Positions 51,283-59,605 of a stretch of DNA of 64,000 nucleotides are shown piece by piece; position 1 is the first letter of the stretch, and each line of letters begins with the position of its first letter. Location of the stretch: NCBI RefSeq assembly GCF_014257025.1, contig NZ_JACMSF010000002.1:62001-126000 (forward strand), written 5' to 3'. Under the pieces are notes generated by a model that saw only the letters and a list, made by a program, of their open reading frames with translations, ran no database searches and was not told where the DNA came from. The position numbers were made by a program, and so were the translations under genes. The DNA is from Streptomyces cupreus. GTDB taxonomy: Bacteria; Actinomycetota; Actinomycetes; Streptomycetales; Streptomycetaceae.

Positions 51283-53079
51283 TCAGAGCCGTCGCAGCCC
51301 CATGAACACCTCCGTCCAGAACCGCTGTTGCTGCTGCGACGCCCCCACCAGATACGTCGCCCGCAGCTTCGCCGGCAGCAGGGCGACCATACGGGCCACC
51401 ACCGCCCGGTGCTTCTTCAACTGTGACAGCTCCGCGTTGGCCAGGATCTGGTGGACCACGTCGCTGTCGTCGGCGCCCTCGTCGCCGGCCTTCGCCGCCC
51501 GTCGCAGCCGTGCCTCCCACACGTCCGCGTCACGGGCGAGTTCGCGCAGGCCCGTGACCGGGCGGCCGCTGAGCCGGTCGATGAGTGCCGTGAGCGGCAC
51601 GGGCGCGTACTCGCCGTCACCGAGGTAGACCGTCGCCATCTCCAGCGGCAGCCCCCGCCGGTGCAGCTTGATCAGCCGCTCCAGGGTGCGCTTGGTGATC
51701 CAGGCCCGGCCCTCGTCGTCGATGTCGTGCTTCCACCACTCCAGCACGGTCTCGGCGTCCGAGCCGTAGCGTGCGAGCAGCCACTCGTTGGCCGGGATGT
51801 CCTCCGGCTCCACCTGGAGCGAGGCGGTGAACCGGGTCGCCTGCGCGATGTTGTTCCGCGCGACCAGCAGCTTGCGGCCCAGGTGGTAGGGCGGGTTCTG
51901 GACCGCGATCTGCGCGCGCAGGTTCTCGATCGGGCGGCCCGCGAGCGACCACTCCTGGGTGACCTCCATCAGCTTGGCGAACGCGGCCTTGTCCTTGGGC
52001 CGGTTGTACTCGTCCCACACGATCGCCTTGGGCTCGGGCCCGGTGAACTTCGCGGCCAGCAGGTTGTCCAGGGTGCCGTCGGCCGAGGGGATCGGCGCGC
52101 ACAGATCCTCGACATTGGTCACCGGCAGCGAGAAGTACAGCGCCTCCCGGCCCAGTCCCTCCCGCAGCGTCTGCCGTACCAGCTCCGTCTTCCCGCACCC
52201 CGGCGGCCCCTGGAGCAGGACCGTCCAGCGGTTGCGCAGCGCGGCCCGCACCACCTGGCGCACCGGGTCCGGGATCGTCGACGGGTTGGGCACGCCCACC
52301 GACCTGGCGATCCGGTCCAGGATCTCGGCCGTGCGGTTCTGACCGGGCCTGCCGTCAGGCGCGGGCTCCGCGAGGCGCAGCCGCTCGCCGTCGACCAGGG
52401 GCAGGCCCCAGCGCAGCGGGAAGCCCTCGCGCGCGTTGGCCAGGACATGGTCGAGGGTGCGCGGGGACAGCAGGTCACGCAGCGCCGGTGGCAGCGAGGC
52501 CCACAGTGAGAACACCGGACGCAGGTCCCACGGACGGTACTTGCCCGCCAGATGCCGCCGCCAGGACGTGTCGTTGGCGGTGATCCGCATCGTCACCATG
52601 CGGTCCAGCAGCGCGAGATCGCCGCGCCGGGCCGCGGTCTCGGTCAGCGACTCGTTGTCGGTGAGGAACACGCCCACGCAGCCGAGCGCGCGCAGATCGT
52701 GCTCGCCCAGCGTCCAGTTGCAGGCGATCTGCATCAGCTGCGACTGGATCGTCTCGCCCGCCTGCAGCGAGTCGTCGATGAGCAGCACGAAGGGCCGGCC
52801 CGGCTTCAGCTGGCTCATCACCAGCTGGCGCAGCACCAGTTCACCGGTGTGCGCGTCCCGCACTGGCGCGTTCACGAGCAGATCGTCCGGCGTGAGGTTC
52901 GCCGCCGGGACGTACACCAGCGCCGTGTCCGGATACGCCCGGCCGATGTGCGAGAAGAACGTCGCCGTCTTGCCGATGCCGTGCTCGCCGAAGATCTGCC
53001 CCGTCTGTCCCATGTCGATCATCGCGTCGATGAAGGACTCCAGGCGGGAGAGCGTCGACTGCTTCACTTCCGTGGTCAT
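51283..53079 (-). CDS. MoxR-like double AAA ATPase
   Basis: 598 residues with two ATPase modules. The first has Walker A GEHGIGKT at 31-38 and Walker B VLLIDDS near 98-104; the second has GPPGCGKT at 291-298 and AIVWDEYN near 352-359. Sensor-like arginines follow (AQATRFTASLQ). MoxR AAA proteins act as chaperones that insert metals or remodel VWA partners. ATG at 53079 directly follows the TAG of the VWA gene. Pairing with a VWA-metallopeptidase protein is the classic MoxR/VWA arrangement, here next to three tRNA-like genes. Confidence 0.82.
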   Translation of the reverse strand: MTTEVKQSTLSRLESFIDAMIDMGQTGQIFGEHGIGKTATFFSHIGRAYPDTALVYVPAANLTPDDLLVNAPVRDAHTGELVLRQLVMSQLKPGRPFVLLIDDSLQAGETIQSQLMQIACNWTLGEHDLRALGCVGVFLTDNESLTETAARRGDLALLDRMVTMRITANDTSWRRHLAGKYRPWDLRPVFSLWASLPPALRDLLSPRTLDHVLANAREGFPLRWGLPLVDGERLRLAEPAPDGRPGQNRTAEILDRIARSVGVPNPSTIPDPVRQVVRAALRNRWTVLLQGPPGCGKTELVRQTLREGLGREALYFSLPVTNVEDLCAPIPSADGTLDNLLAAKFTGPEPKAIVWDEYNRPKDKAAFAKLMEVTQEWSLAGRPIENLRAQIAVQNPPYHLGRKLLVARNNIAQATRFTASLQVEPEDIPANEWLLARYGSDAETVLEWWKHDIDDEGRAWITKRTLERLIKLHRRGLPLEMATVYLGDGEYAPVPLTALIDRLSGRPVTGLRELARDADVWEARLRRAAKAGDEGADDSDVVHQILANAELSQLKKHRAVVARMVALLPAKLRATYLVGASQQQQRFWTEVFMGLRRL

Positions 53080-54483
53080 CTACCGTGATCCTGTGGTGAC
53101 GCGATGGCAGTCCATCGCGGGGGTGTGTCGGTCGGGCCACTCGTCGCCGCCCTCCGTGATCAGCCAGATCCATTTCTCCGGCTCGGCGGGCGTGATCGGC
53201 GGCGCGTACCCGTCGGTGAGCATCACGACGGCGTCCGGGGTCTCCTCGAAACGGCGCCCGTTGACCTCCGTGCGTCCCTCCGCGTAGTCCGCGACCACCT
53301 GGAAGCTGGTGCCGCCCCCGCCGTAGACCCGCTCGCCCGGTACGAAGGGCATCACCACGGCGTCGAAGGACAGCCAGTGCGCCTGAACGCCGTCGATGCG
53401 GCCGACGAGTTCGGTGAGCCAGGTGATCACACGGTTCGGCATCGAGCCCGAGGTGTCGTAGGCGATGACGAGGACCTTGTCCCGGACCGGGCCGCGGCGT
53501 GAGAGCAGTGGGTCCTGGCCGAGCGCGGCGAGCAGCGCGCCGCGCTTCTTCGGGTACACCAGCCGCTCGCCCTCGCGCAGTTTGGAGGCGAGCACGTCGA
53601 CCAGCCAGCGCTGCCACCAGTCGACGGTACGCGTGCGCGTGGTCTCGCCGCGCAGGACGCCCGCGCCGAGCTTTCCCCAGAGCCTGGCCGCGCGGGCGTT
53701 GCCGTCCTCGGTGCGGCCCATCAGGTCCAGCAGCTCCACCTCCGCGCCCGGGTGCCCACGCCTGGCCGCCAGCAGGGAGTTGAGCAGCGCGGAGGAGGCG
53801 ACCAGGTCGACGGTCTCCTGGTCGGCCGGGACCGCGTCGGCCACCAGGCGCACACACAGCCGCCGTTCGGGCACCGGAGGGTGATGCATCCGCTTCAGCT
53901 CGCCGTAGACCCGCATGTCGGTCTCCACGAACCCCTCGTACGTCAGCGGCTCCAGGCCGTGCGCCGTCAGGTCCGCGCGGTACAGCTCGTACACCTCGCG
54001 CGGGTTCACCCCCGTCGGCCTGCCGTTCAGCAGGGGCAGCTCCGCTCTGCCGAGCCGGACCAGCGCCACATGGTTGATGGACACCTCCGAGGCCAGCTCG
54101 AAGACCGGGTCGGCGCGCAGGTCGGGATCGGCGAACAGATGCCGGTGCACCAGATGCCGGGCCTCGTGGAACAGCACGAACTTCACGCCGTCCAGGCCGA
54201 GGCCGACGAAGAAGTCCGGGTTGTACAGCAGCAGACAGGAACCGTCCCCGGAGGCCACCACGGCCGCGGTGTCCACCGCCGTCGTCGGGATCTGGTGATG
54301 GCACTTCGCGTACAGCCAGGACGCCACGGCCGACTCCGTCAGCCCGAAGTCCAGCAACGCGGCCTCCTTCAGCCGCCGCGCCTCCTCGATCACCTCGGCA
54401 TCCGCCGGGCGGTACCGCTGAAGCGCCCTGCGGTCCGCGAGATCGACCACAGGGACCCGCCGCCCCCGCTCGCCGTACGCCAT
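53080..54483 (-). CDS. VWA / metallopeptidase-like protein (DUF2201 type)
   Basis: 467 residues. The N-terminal half contains FVLFHEARHLVHRHLF with HEARH at 106-110, a zinc-peptidase-like HExxH. The C-terminal half is a von Willebrand factor A-like domain with MIDAS motif DTSGSM at 343-348 and a late VVMLTDGYAPPI. This matches the DUF2201/VWA-like metallopeptidase group that pairs with MoxR ATPases. First gene of the two-gene operon; ATG at 54483. Substrate unknown. Located 89 bp from the third tRNA-like gene, which is on the other strand. Confidence 0.82.
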   Translation of the reverse strand: MAYGERGRRVPVVDLADRRALQRYRPADAEVIEEARRLKEAALLDFGLTESAVASWLYAKCHHQIPTTAVDTAAVVASGDGSCLLLYNPDFFVGLGLDGVKFVLFHEARHLVHRHLFADPDLRADPVFELASEVSINHVALVRLGRAELPLLNGRPTGVNPREVYELYRADLTAHGLEPLTYEGFVETDMRVYGELKRMHHPPVPERRLCVRLVADAVPADQETVDLVASSALLNSLLAARRGHPGAEVELLDLMGRTEDGNARAARLWGKLGAGVLRGETTRTRTVDWWQRWLVDVLASKLREGERLVYPKKRGALLAALGQDPLLSRRGPVRDKVLVIAYDTSGSMPNRVITWLTELVGRIDGVQAHWLSFDAVVMPFVPGERVYGGGGTSFQVVADYAEGRTEVNGRRFEETPDAVVMLTDGYAPPITPAEPEKWIWLITEGGDEWPDRHTPAMDCHRVTTGSR

Positions 54484-54572
54484 GTGCCGCCCCCCGTACC
54501 GGATTTCCCCCGTGGATCATTGGTACCAGGACCCACTGACAACGGGCCAAGGCATTACGATCTGCCCCCAAG

Positions 54573-54649
54573 GGCGGGGTCGTAGCGCAGAGGCAGGCGC
54601 ACCGGTCTCCAAAACCAGAACACGCCGGTTCGAATCCGGCCGCCCCGCC
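54573..54649 (+). tRNA. Atypical tRNA-like gene, anticodon CCA (Trp)
   Basis: D arm GCGC-AGAGGCAG-GCGC (54585-54600), anticodon arm CCGGT-CTCCAAA-ACCAG with one C-A mismatch (anticodon CCA), T arm GCCGG-TTCGAAT-CCGGC (54624-54640). The acceptor GGCGGGG-T-CG pairs with CG-CCCCGCC only with a bulged T54580, giving nine pairs instead of seven. CCA is not encoded. The D loop is identical to the two tRNA-like genes 4.8 kb upstream. Confidence 0.6.
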
Positions 54650-54664
54650 CCCCTTCGGCGGCGC

Positions 54665-55513
54665 TCAGGCGATGGCGCCCGCGGTGACGATCAGCTCGGG
54701 CGCGGTCCCGTGGTACGTCTCCATCAGCTGCGCCAGCACCGCCCACGCCTCCTCGCGCTCGCCCAAGTGCTCCCGCACGAGCGGCCGCAGCGCGTCCTCG
54801 GCCGCGGGCACGCGCGCGGGGAAGAGCGTCTGCCCCATCGCCAGCACCTCAAGGACGCTGACCGCGGGGTCGTACTCCAGGGCGAAGTCGGCCGGTCCCT
54901 CCAGTACGCCGGCCTGCCGCACCCGGTGGGTGAACTTGGCGTGCGAGCCGAACCCGGCGCGTACGGCGGGCGGGCAGTCGGGGCGCACGGACAGTGCCCA
55001 GCGCGTGTAACCGGGCAGCGGAGCCTCGCCGTCCGCCTCGGCGACCGTGTCCCAGTCGGCGCGGGTGAGGACCATCGACGCGGCGGCGCGGCCCTCGCTC
55101 ATCGAGGTGGCCGCGCGCAGACAGCCGACGAGGCCGTGGCGGACGTAACTCCCGGGCACCTCCGGCTCCTGGCCGACGAGCAGGGCGTCCACCCGGACCG
55201 GTTCGGTGCGGCCGGGGCCGAAGGGGATGCCGCGGACGACGGCGCGGCGCAGTCCGGCGTCCGTCTCCAAGTGCCGCCACACCACGGAGTTGAGCGTCGG
55301 GTCGTCGTTCTCCAGGATCCAGAGCGCGACGGAGGCCGGCAGCAGCCGGGACCACGTCCACGCGCGCTGGAGCCGCCGTATGGACGCGTCCGAGGCCTCG
55401 GGTCCGGGCAGGCCGGTCCGGGCCCGGACCCGGGCGGCGGTGTCCTCGTCGACCAGGCCGAGCAGGAACCCGACCGCCTGTTCCGACCTGCTGTTCTCAC
55501 GCATGGCCTGCAT
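54665..55513 (-). CDS. Conserved hypothetical protein (282 aa)
   Basis: Cytoplasmic-looking helical protein starting MQAMRENSRSEQAVGFLLGL; a later ATG at codon 4 is possible. Segments such as RAWTWSRLLPASVALWILEN and HAKFTHRVRQAGVLEG show no motif I can name. It ends 16 bp from the third tRNA-like gene on the opposite strand. No signal or membrane segment. Third-position GC supports coding. Confidence 0.65.
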   Translation of the reverse strand: MQAMRENSRSEQAVGFLLGLVDEDTAARVRARTGLPGPEASDASIRRLQRAWTWSRLLPASVALWILENDDPTLNSVVWRHLETDAGLRRAVVRGIPFGPGRTEPVRVDALLVGQEPEVPGSYVRHGLVGCLRAATSMSEGRAAASMVLTRADWDTVAEADGEAPLPGYTRWALSVRPDCPPAVRAGFGSHAKFTHRVRQAGVLEGPADFALEYDPAVSVLEVLAMGQTLFPARVPAAEDALRPLVREHLGEREEAWAVLAQLMETYHGTAPELIVTAGAIA

Positions 55514-55560
55514 GATGCCGCAGGCCCGCGATCTTCCCCAAGCAAATACTGGGGAGGGCG

Positions 55561-56538
55561 TCAGCCCCCGGCGCGCGCCGCCATGCGGGCCTTGCGGGCG
55601 GCCAGCTTCTCGTCGAACTTCAGGGCCTCGGCGTCCAGGCCGCCCATGAACAGGCCGAGCTCCTCCTGGGCCTTGAGGCCCTCGGGGCCGAGGCCGTCTA
55701 TCTCCAGGACCTTCAGATGGCGCAGCACCGGCTGGAGCACGTCGTCGTGGTGGATACGCAGGTTGTAGACCTCGCCGATCGCCATCTGCGCGGCGAACCG
55801 CTCGAAGCCGGGCATGCCGTGGCCGGGCATCCGGAAGTTGACGACGACGTCCCGGACCGCCTGCATGGTCAGGTCGGGGGCGAGCTCGAAGGCCGCCTTC
55901 AGCAGGTTCCGGTAGAAGACCATGTGCAGGTTCTCGTCGGTCGCGATGCGCGCGAGCATGCGGTCGCAGACCGGGTCGCCGGACTGGTGGCCGGTGTTGC
56001 GGTGCGAGATCCGCGTCGCGAGCTCCTGGAAGGCGACGTAGGCCACCGAGTGCAGCATCGAGTGGCGGTTGTCCGACTCGAAGCCCTCGCTCATGTGGGC
56101 CATACGGAACGCTTCCAGCTTGTCCGGGTCCACCGCGCGCGAGGCGAGCAGGTAGTCGCGCATCACGATGCCGTGCCGGCCCTCCTCGGCGGTCCAGCGG
56201 TGCACCCAGGTGCCCCAGGCGCCGTCCCGGCCGAAGAGCGAGGCGATCTCGTGGTGGTAGCTGGGCAGGTTGTCCTCGGTCAGCAGGTTCACGACCAGCG
56301 CGATCCGGCCGATCTCGGTGACCTTGGACTGCTCCTTGTCCCAGGCCTCGCCGTCCTCGAAGAAGCCGGGGAAGTTACGGCCGTCGGTCCACGGCACGTA
56401 CTCGTGCGGCATCCAGTCCTTGGCGACCGTCAGATGGCGGTTCAGCTCCTTCTCGACCACTTCCTCGAGCGCGTAGAGCAGCCGGGCGTCGGTCCAGGCC
56501 GAGGACGGGCTGCCGAGGTGCGGGGAAGTGATCGTCAC
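55561..56538 (-). CDS. Acyl-ACP desaturase (DesA type)
   Basis: 325 residues of the soluble di-iron stearoyl-ACP desaturase family. Iron ligands lie in AEEGRHG (E-x2-H) near 115 and DENLHMVFYR (E-x2-H) near 205, with a first Glu region TEDNLPSYHHEI. It inserts a double bond into ACP-bound fatty acids using ferredoxin and O2. GTG at 56538 follows CTGGAG; a longer frame upstream lacks a ribosome site. The promoter contains repeats that look like a TetR-type operator, so expression probably follows fatty-acid status. Confidence 0.9.
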   Translation of the reverse strand: MTITSPHLGSPSSAWTDARLLYALEEVVEKELNRHLTVAKDWMPHEYVPWTDGRNFPGFFEDGEAWDKEQSKVTEIGRIALVVNLLTEDNLPSYHHEIASLFGRDGAWGTWVHRWTAEEGRHGIVMRDYLLASRAVDPDKLEAFRMAHMSEGFESDNRHSMLHSVAYVAFQELATRISHRNTGHQSGDPVCDRMLARIATDENLHMVFYRNLLKAAFELAPDLTMQAVRDVVVNFRMPGHGMPGFERFAAQMAIGEVYNLRIHHDDVLQPVLRHLKVLEIDGLGPEGLKAQEELGLFMGGLDAEALKFDEKLAARKARMAARAGG

Positions 56539-56593
56539 GGGAACTCCAGGGGGACGTAACACGAGCGGAGGCGGACCGGCGAGCGGTCAGTGG

Positions 56594-56643
56594 AACCTAC
56601 GGGATCGTAGGCTACGAATCCGTAGGTTACGAAGCCGTAGGTT
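56594..56643 (-). promoter_or_regulatory. Repeat operator before the desaturase gene
   Basis: AACCTACGG (56594-56602) is the exact inverse of CCGTAGGTT at 56620-56628 and again at 56635-56643. The centre holds the palindrome TCGTAG-G-CTACGA (56605-56617). The core CGTAGGNTA recurs at 56606, 56621 and 56636, exactly 15 bp apart. The array starts 56 bp before the GTG and likely covers the promoter. Confidence 0.65.
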
Positions 56644-56704
56644 AAGAGCGGTGTAAAGATCGCTGATCAGCCGGGTTCCCATGAGCGTTGAGGGCATGCC
56701 AAAG

Positions 56705-56732
56705 AGCCCCGGGAAGCCCAGGTCCCGGGGCT
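56705..56732 (-). terminator. Hairpin terminator behind the DDAH gene
   Basis: AGCCCCGGGA (56705-56714) pairs with TCCCGGGGCT (56723-56732), a perfect 10-bp stem with an 8-nt loop, 24 bp beyond the stop codon of the minus-strand DDAH gene. Confidence 0.75.
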
Positions 56733-56755
56733 GAGGGGGTGGGGAGCTCACCCGG

Positions 56756-57532
56756 TCAGGCGTACAGCTCCCGCATGCGAACCGAGAGACATGTCACACA
56801 ACCTTCGAGCTTCTCGAACTCGCTGATGTCGACCACGACCGGATCGTGGCCGAGGTCGGCGAGCAGCTCCGCGGTCTTCGGCGCGCTCGCGGAGATCAGC
56901 AGCTTGTGGCCGCCGAGCAGCACCACATGGCCGCCGGCCTCCTCGGGCACCGACAGGAAGCGCGGGAAGAGCGCCGGCCGGTCGATCTTCGGGATGTGCC
57001 CGATCACCGTACCGTCGGGCAGCGCGGTGACCGCGGACTTCAGATGCAGCACCTTGCTCACCGGTACGGCGACCACCCGCGCCCCGAGCGGCTCGAAGGC
57101 GGCCCGCACCTGCTGGACACCGGCCGCGTTGGTGCGCCCGCCGCGGCCGACGTAGATCGTGTCACCGACCTTCAGCACATCGCCGCCGTCCAGGGTGCCG
57201 GGCTCCCAGATCCAGTTCACCGAGCAGCCGAGGGCGGCGACGGCCTCCTCGACGCCGATGGTCTCCGCGCGCCGGGACCGGGCGCCGGGGCGGGTGATCA
57301 GCGCGACGTTCTTGTACATGACGACCGTGTCCTCGACGAACACCGAGTCCGGGCAGTCGTCGGCCGGATCCACCTCGACGGTCTCCCAGCCGTGGGTGCG
57401 CAGGGCCTCGGTGTACGCCTCCCACTGCTCCACCGCACGGTCGACATCGACCTTCTCCCGCTCGATGTGCGTCACCAGCCCCTCGGCGAGGCGCGGGCTG
57501 GGGCGGCGGACGAGGGCCTTCTTGCTGGGCAC
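56756..57532 (-). CDS. Dimethylarginine dimethylaminohydrolase (DDAH)
   Basis: 258-residue guanidino-group-modifying enzyme. Substrate loop PDSVFVEDTVV near 61-71, GTLDGGDVL near 112-120, catalytic His in VLHLKSA (163) and catalytic Cys in EGCVTCLSVR (probably C248). It hydrolyses methylated arginine to citrulline and methylamines. GTG at 57532. A related alternative is arginine deiminase, but the short length and FVEDTVV region favour DDAH. Confidence 0.88.
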   Translation of the reverse strand: MPSKKALVRRPSPRLAEGLVTHIEREKVDVDRAVEQWEAYTEALRTHGWETVEVDPADDCPDSVFVEDTVVMYKNVALITRPGARSRRAETIGVEEAVAALGCSVNWIWEPGTLDGGDVLKVGDTIYVGRGGRTNAAGVQQVRAAFEPLGARVVAVPVSKVLHLKSAVTALPDGTVIGHIPKIDRPALFPRFLSVPEEAGGHVVLLGGHKLLISASAPKTAELLADLGHDPVVVDISEFEKLEGCVTCLSVRMRELYA

Positions 57533-57624
57533 GAGGTTCTCCGAATCGGCGGCAGTTTCCGGCGCCCATCATCCGGCACCGGTCCGCCATCATGCAGGCC
57601 GGGTCCGCCCCGACAAAACCCTCG

Positions 57625-57735
57625 TCACCAGGCTGTGGCCCTCCTGAGACGCTCCGCCGTGAAGGACCCCGGGACATCGAGGAGTTGCCGCGGAGTACCG
57701 GTGAAGATCACCTCCCCACCGTCCGCTAAGCGGGA
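57625..57735 (-). pseudogene. C-terminal remnant of a UvrA-like protein
   Basis: About 35 codons directly downstream of, and overlapping, the ABC-F stop read RLADGGEVIFTGTPRQLL, then SFTAERLRR, then stop TGA (57625-57627). This is the typical C-terminal tail of UvrA-family ATPases, including the short drug-resistance UvrA homologues. No upstream part of such a gene exists here, because the ABC-F gene occupies the sequence. It is a gene fragment left by a deletion or replacement. Confidence 0.6.
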
Positions 57736-59348
57736 TACCCGACGGCCTCTGGCGTGATTTCCTTCAGTTCTCCGTCGAGCAGCAGCCAGCGGGTGATGCC
57801 GATCGACTCCAGGAACGGCAGGTCGTGGCTGGCCACGATCAGCGCCCCCTCGTACGACTCCAGGGCCGTGGTGAGCTGCTTCACGCTCGCCATGTCCAGG
57901 TTGTTCGTCGGCTCGTCCAGCATCAGCAGCTGCGGTGCCGGCTCGGCCAGCATCAACGCGGCCAGCGCCGCACGGAAGCGCTCGCCGCCGGAGAGCGTGG
58001 CCGCCTTCTGGTCGGCGCGGGCGCCCCGGAACAGGAAGCGGGCGAGCCGCGCCCGGATCCGGTTGTTGGTGGCGCCCGGCGCGAACCGGGCCACGTTCTC
58101 GGCGACGGTCCGCTCGCCGTCCAGCACATCGAGCCGCTGCGGCAGGAACCGCATCGGCACATGCGCCCGCGCCTCGCCCGACACCGGCCGAAGCTCCCCG
58201 GCGATCGTGCGCAGCAGCGTCGTCTTGCCCGCGCCGTTGCGCCCGATCAGCGCGATCCGCTCCGGCCCGCGCAGATCGAAACCACCGGCCACGCGCGCGC
58301 CGTACGCCAGCTCCAGATCCAGGAGTGTCAGGACCTCACGACCCGGTGGTACGGCCGTGTACGGCAGATCGACGCGGATCACGTCGTCGTCCCGTACGGC
58401 CTCCACCGCCTCGTCGAGCCGTTCCTTGGCCTCGGCCAGCCGCTCCTCGTGCATGATCCGGTGCTTGCCCGCGGACTCCTGCGCCGCCCGCTTGCGCGCC
58501 CCCATGACGATCTTCGGCTCCCGCTTCTGGTCCCACATCTTCTGGCCGTACCGCTTCCGGCGGGCCAACTTGACCTGGGCGTCGACCAGTTCGCGTTTCT
58601 GCTTCTTCAGGTCGGCCTCGGCGACCCGTACCATCCGCTCGGCCGCCTCCTGTTCCACCGCGAGGGCCTCCTCGTACGCCGAGAAGTTGCCGCCGTACCA
58701 GGTGATCTCGCCGGAGCGCAGATCGGCGATCTGGTCGACGAGGTCGAGGAGTTCACGGTCGTGGCTGACCACGACCAGGACTCCCGGCCAGGAGGAGACC
58801 GCGGCGTACAGCCGCCGACGCGCGTACAGGTCGAGGTTGTTGGTCGGCTCGTCCAGGAGCAGTACGTCCGGGCGGCGCAGCAGCAGCGCCGCGAGCCGCA
58901 GCAGCACCGACTCGCCGCCGGACACCTCGCCGACCGTGCGGTCCAACTGGATGTGCGCGAGGCCGAGTTCGCCGAGGGTGACGAGGACTCGCTCCTCCAC
59001 GTCCCAGTCGTCGCCGACGGTCTCGAAGTGCTCCTCGGCCACGTCGCCCGCCTCGATGGCGTGCAGCGCGGCCCGCTTGGCGGCGATGCCGAGCGCCTCG
59101 TCGACCCGCAGCGCGGTGTCGAGCGTGACGTTCTGCGGCAGACAGCCGACCTCGCCGGCCACCCGGACGGTGCCGTCGGCGGGGGCGAGTTCACCGGCGA
59201 TGAGCTTCAACAGGGTTGATTTCCCGGACCCGTTCACCCCGACGAGCCCGGTGCGGCCGGGGCCGAAGGCGGTGTCGAGGCCCTCGAAGACGGGGGTGCC
59301 GTCGGGCCAGGTGAAGGCGAGGGAAGTGCAGGTGATGGAACTTGACAT
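57726..59348 (-). CDS. ABC-F family ATPase (possible ribosome protection)
   Basis: 540 residues without membrane segments. Two ATPase modules: Walker A GVNGSGKSTLLK near 36 and GRNGAGKTTLL near 370, signatures VSGGESVLLRLA and LSGGERFRAALA, Walker B VLLLDEPTNNLD and LLMLDEPTNNLD. Between them a charged linker (about 235-320, EQEAAERMVRVAEADLKKQK) forms the P-site tRNA interaction motif. Such proteins act on the ribosome and some give resistance to macrolide, lincosamide or streptogramin drugs. ATG at 59348. It has its own promoter and an unusually long leader, typical of antibiotic-induced ABC-F genes. Confidence 0.87.
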   Translation of the reverse strand: MSSSITCTSLAFTWPDGTPVFEGLDTAFGPGRTGLVGVNGSGKSTLLKLIAGELAPADGTVRVAGEVGCLPQNVTLDTALRVDEALGIAAKRAALHAIEAGDVAEEHFETVGDDWDVEERVLVTLGELGLAHIQLDRTVGEVSGGESVLLRLAALLLRRPDVLLLDEPTNNLDLYARRRLYAAVSSWPGVLVVVSHDRELLDLVDQIADLRSGEITWYGGNFSAYEEALAVEQEAAERMVRVAEADLKKQKRELVDAQVKLARRKRYGQKMWDQKREPKIVMGARKRAAQESAGKHRIMHEERLAEAKERLDEAVEAVRDDDVIRVDLPYTAVPPGREVLTLLDLELAYGARVAGGFDLRGPERIALIGRNGAGKTTLLRTIAGELRPVSGEARAHVPMRFLPQRLDVLDGERTVAENVARFAPGATNNRIRARLARFLFRGARADQKAATLSGGERFRAALAALMLAEPAPQLLMLDEPTNNLDMASVKQLTTALESYEGALIVASHDLPFLESIGITRWLLLDGELKEITPEAVGYPA

Positions 59349-59565
59349 GCGGGCCTCCGCGGTTGCTCGAAGCGATCAAGGGCAAACGCGTATCGAGACA
59401 CCTGCGACCCACGGGGAGGCCTCGGAGGGCAGAGGAAAAGCCCTGTTCCGGAGGACGGCTCGAACGCCGAGGTCGCACGCGGCAGCCACACCTCAAGGGT
59501 GTGGCGCGGTGTCTCAGGACCTCAGACGAGCAACGTCCTTCTCCAATCGACGGCAACAGGACCGC
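59349..59565 (-). promoter_or_regulatory. Long structured leader of the ABC-F gene
   Basis: About 215 nt between the predicted transcription start and the ABC-F ATG. Minus-strand hairpins include CCACACC-CTTGA-GGTGTGG (59485-59503 area) and AGGGC with GCCCT around TTTTCCTCT (59430-59450 area). A mini-ORF TTG CTC GTC TGA (59522-59533) follows GGAGAAGGA. Leaders of this kind often serve ribosome-mediated attenuation of resistance genes; here this is inference. Confidence 0.45.
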
Positions 59566-59570
59566 TGTAC

Positions 59571-59599
59571 AACGTAGGAGGGGATGGGGAGGGCGTCAA
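59571..59599 (-). promoter_or_regulatory. Promoter of the ABC-F gene
   Basis: On the minus strand TTGACG (59594-59599), 17-nt spacer, TACGTT (59571-59576). Lies just outside the 3' end of the convergently read SsgA-like gene. Confidence 0.6.
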
Positions 59600-59605
59600 C
59601 GGAAA

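Noticed and set aside
51213..51305. 30-codon frame whose GTG overlaps the SDR stop
   Set aside because: The GTGA overlap is suggestive, but the peptide is low in information and overlaps the convergent ATPase 3' end; no support beyond the overlap.
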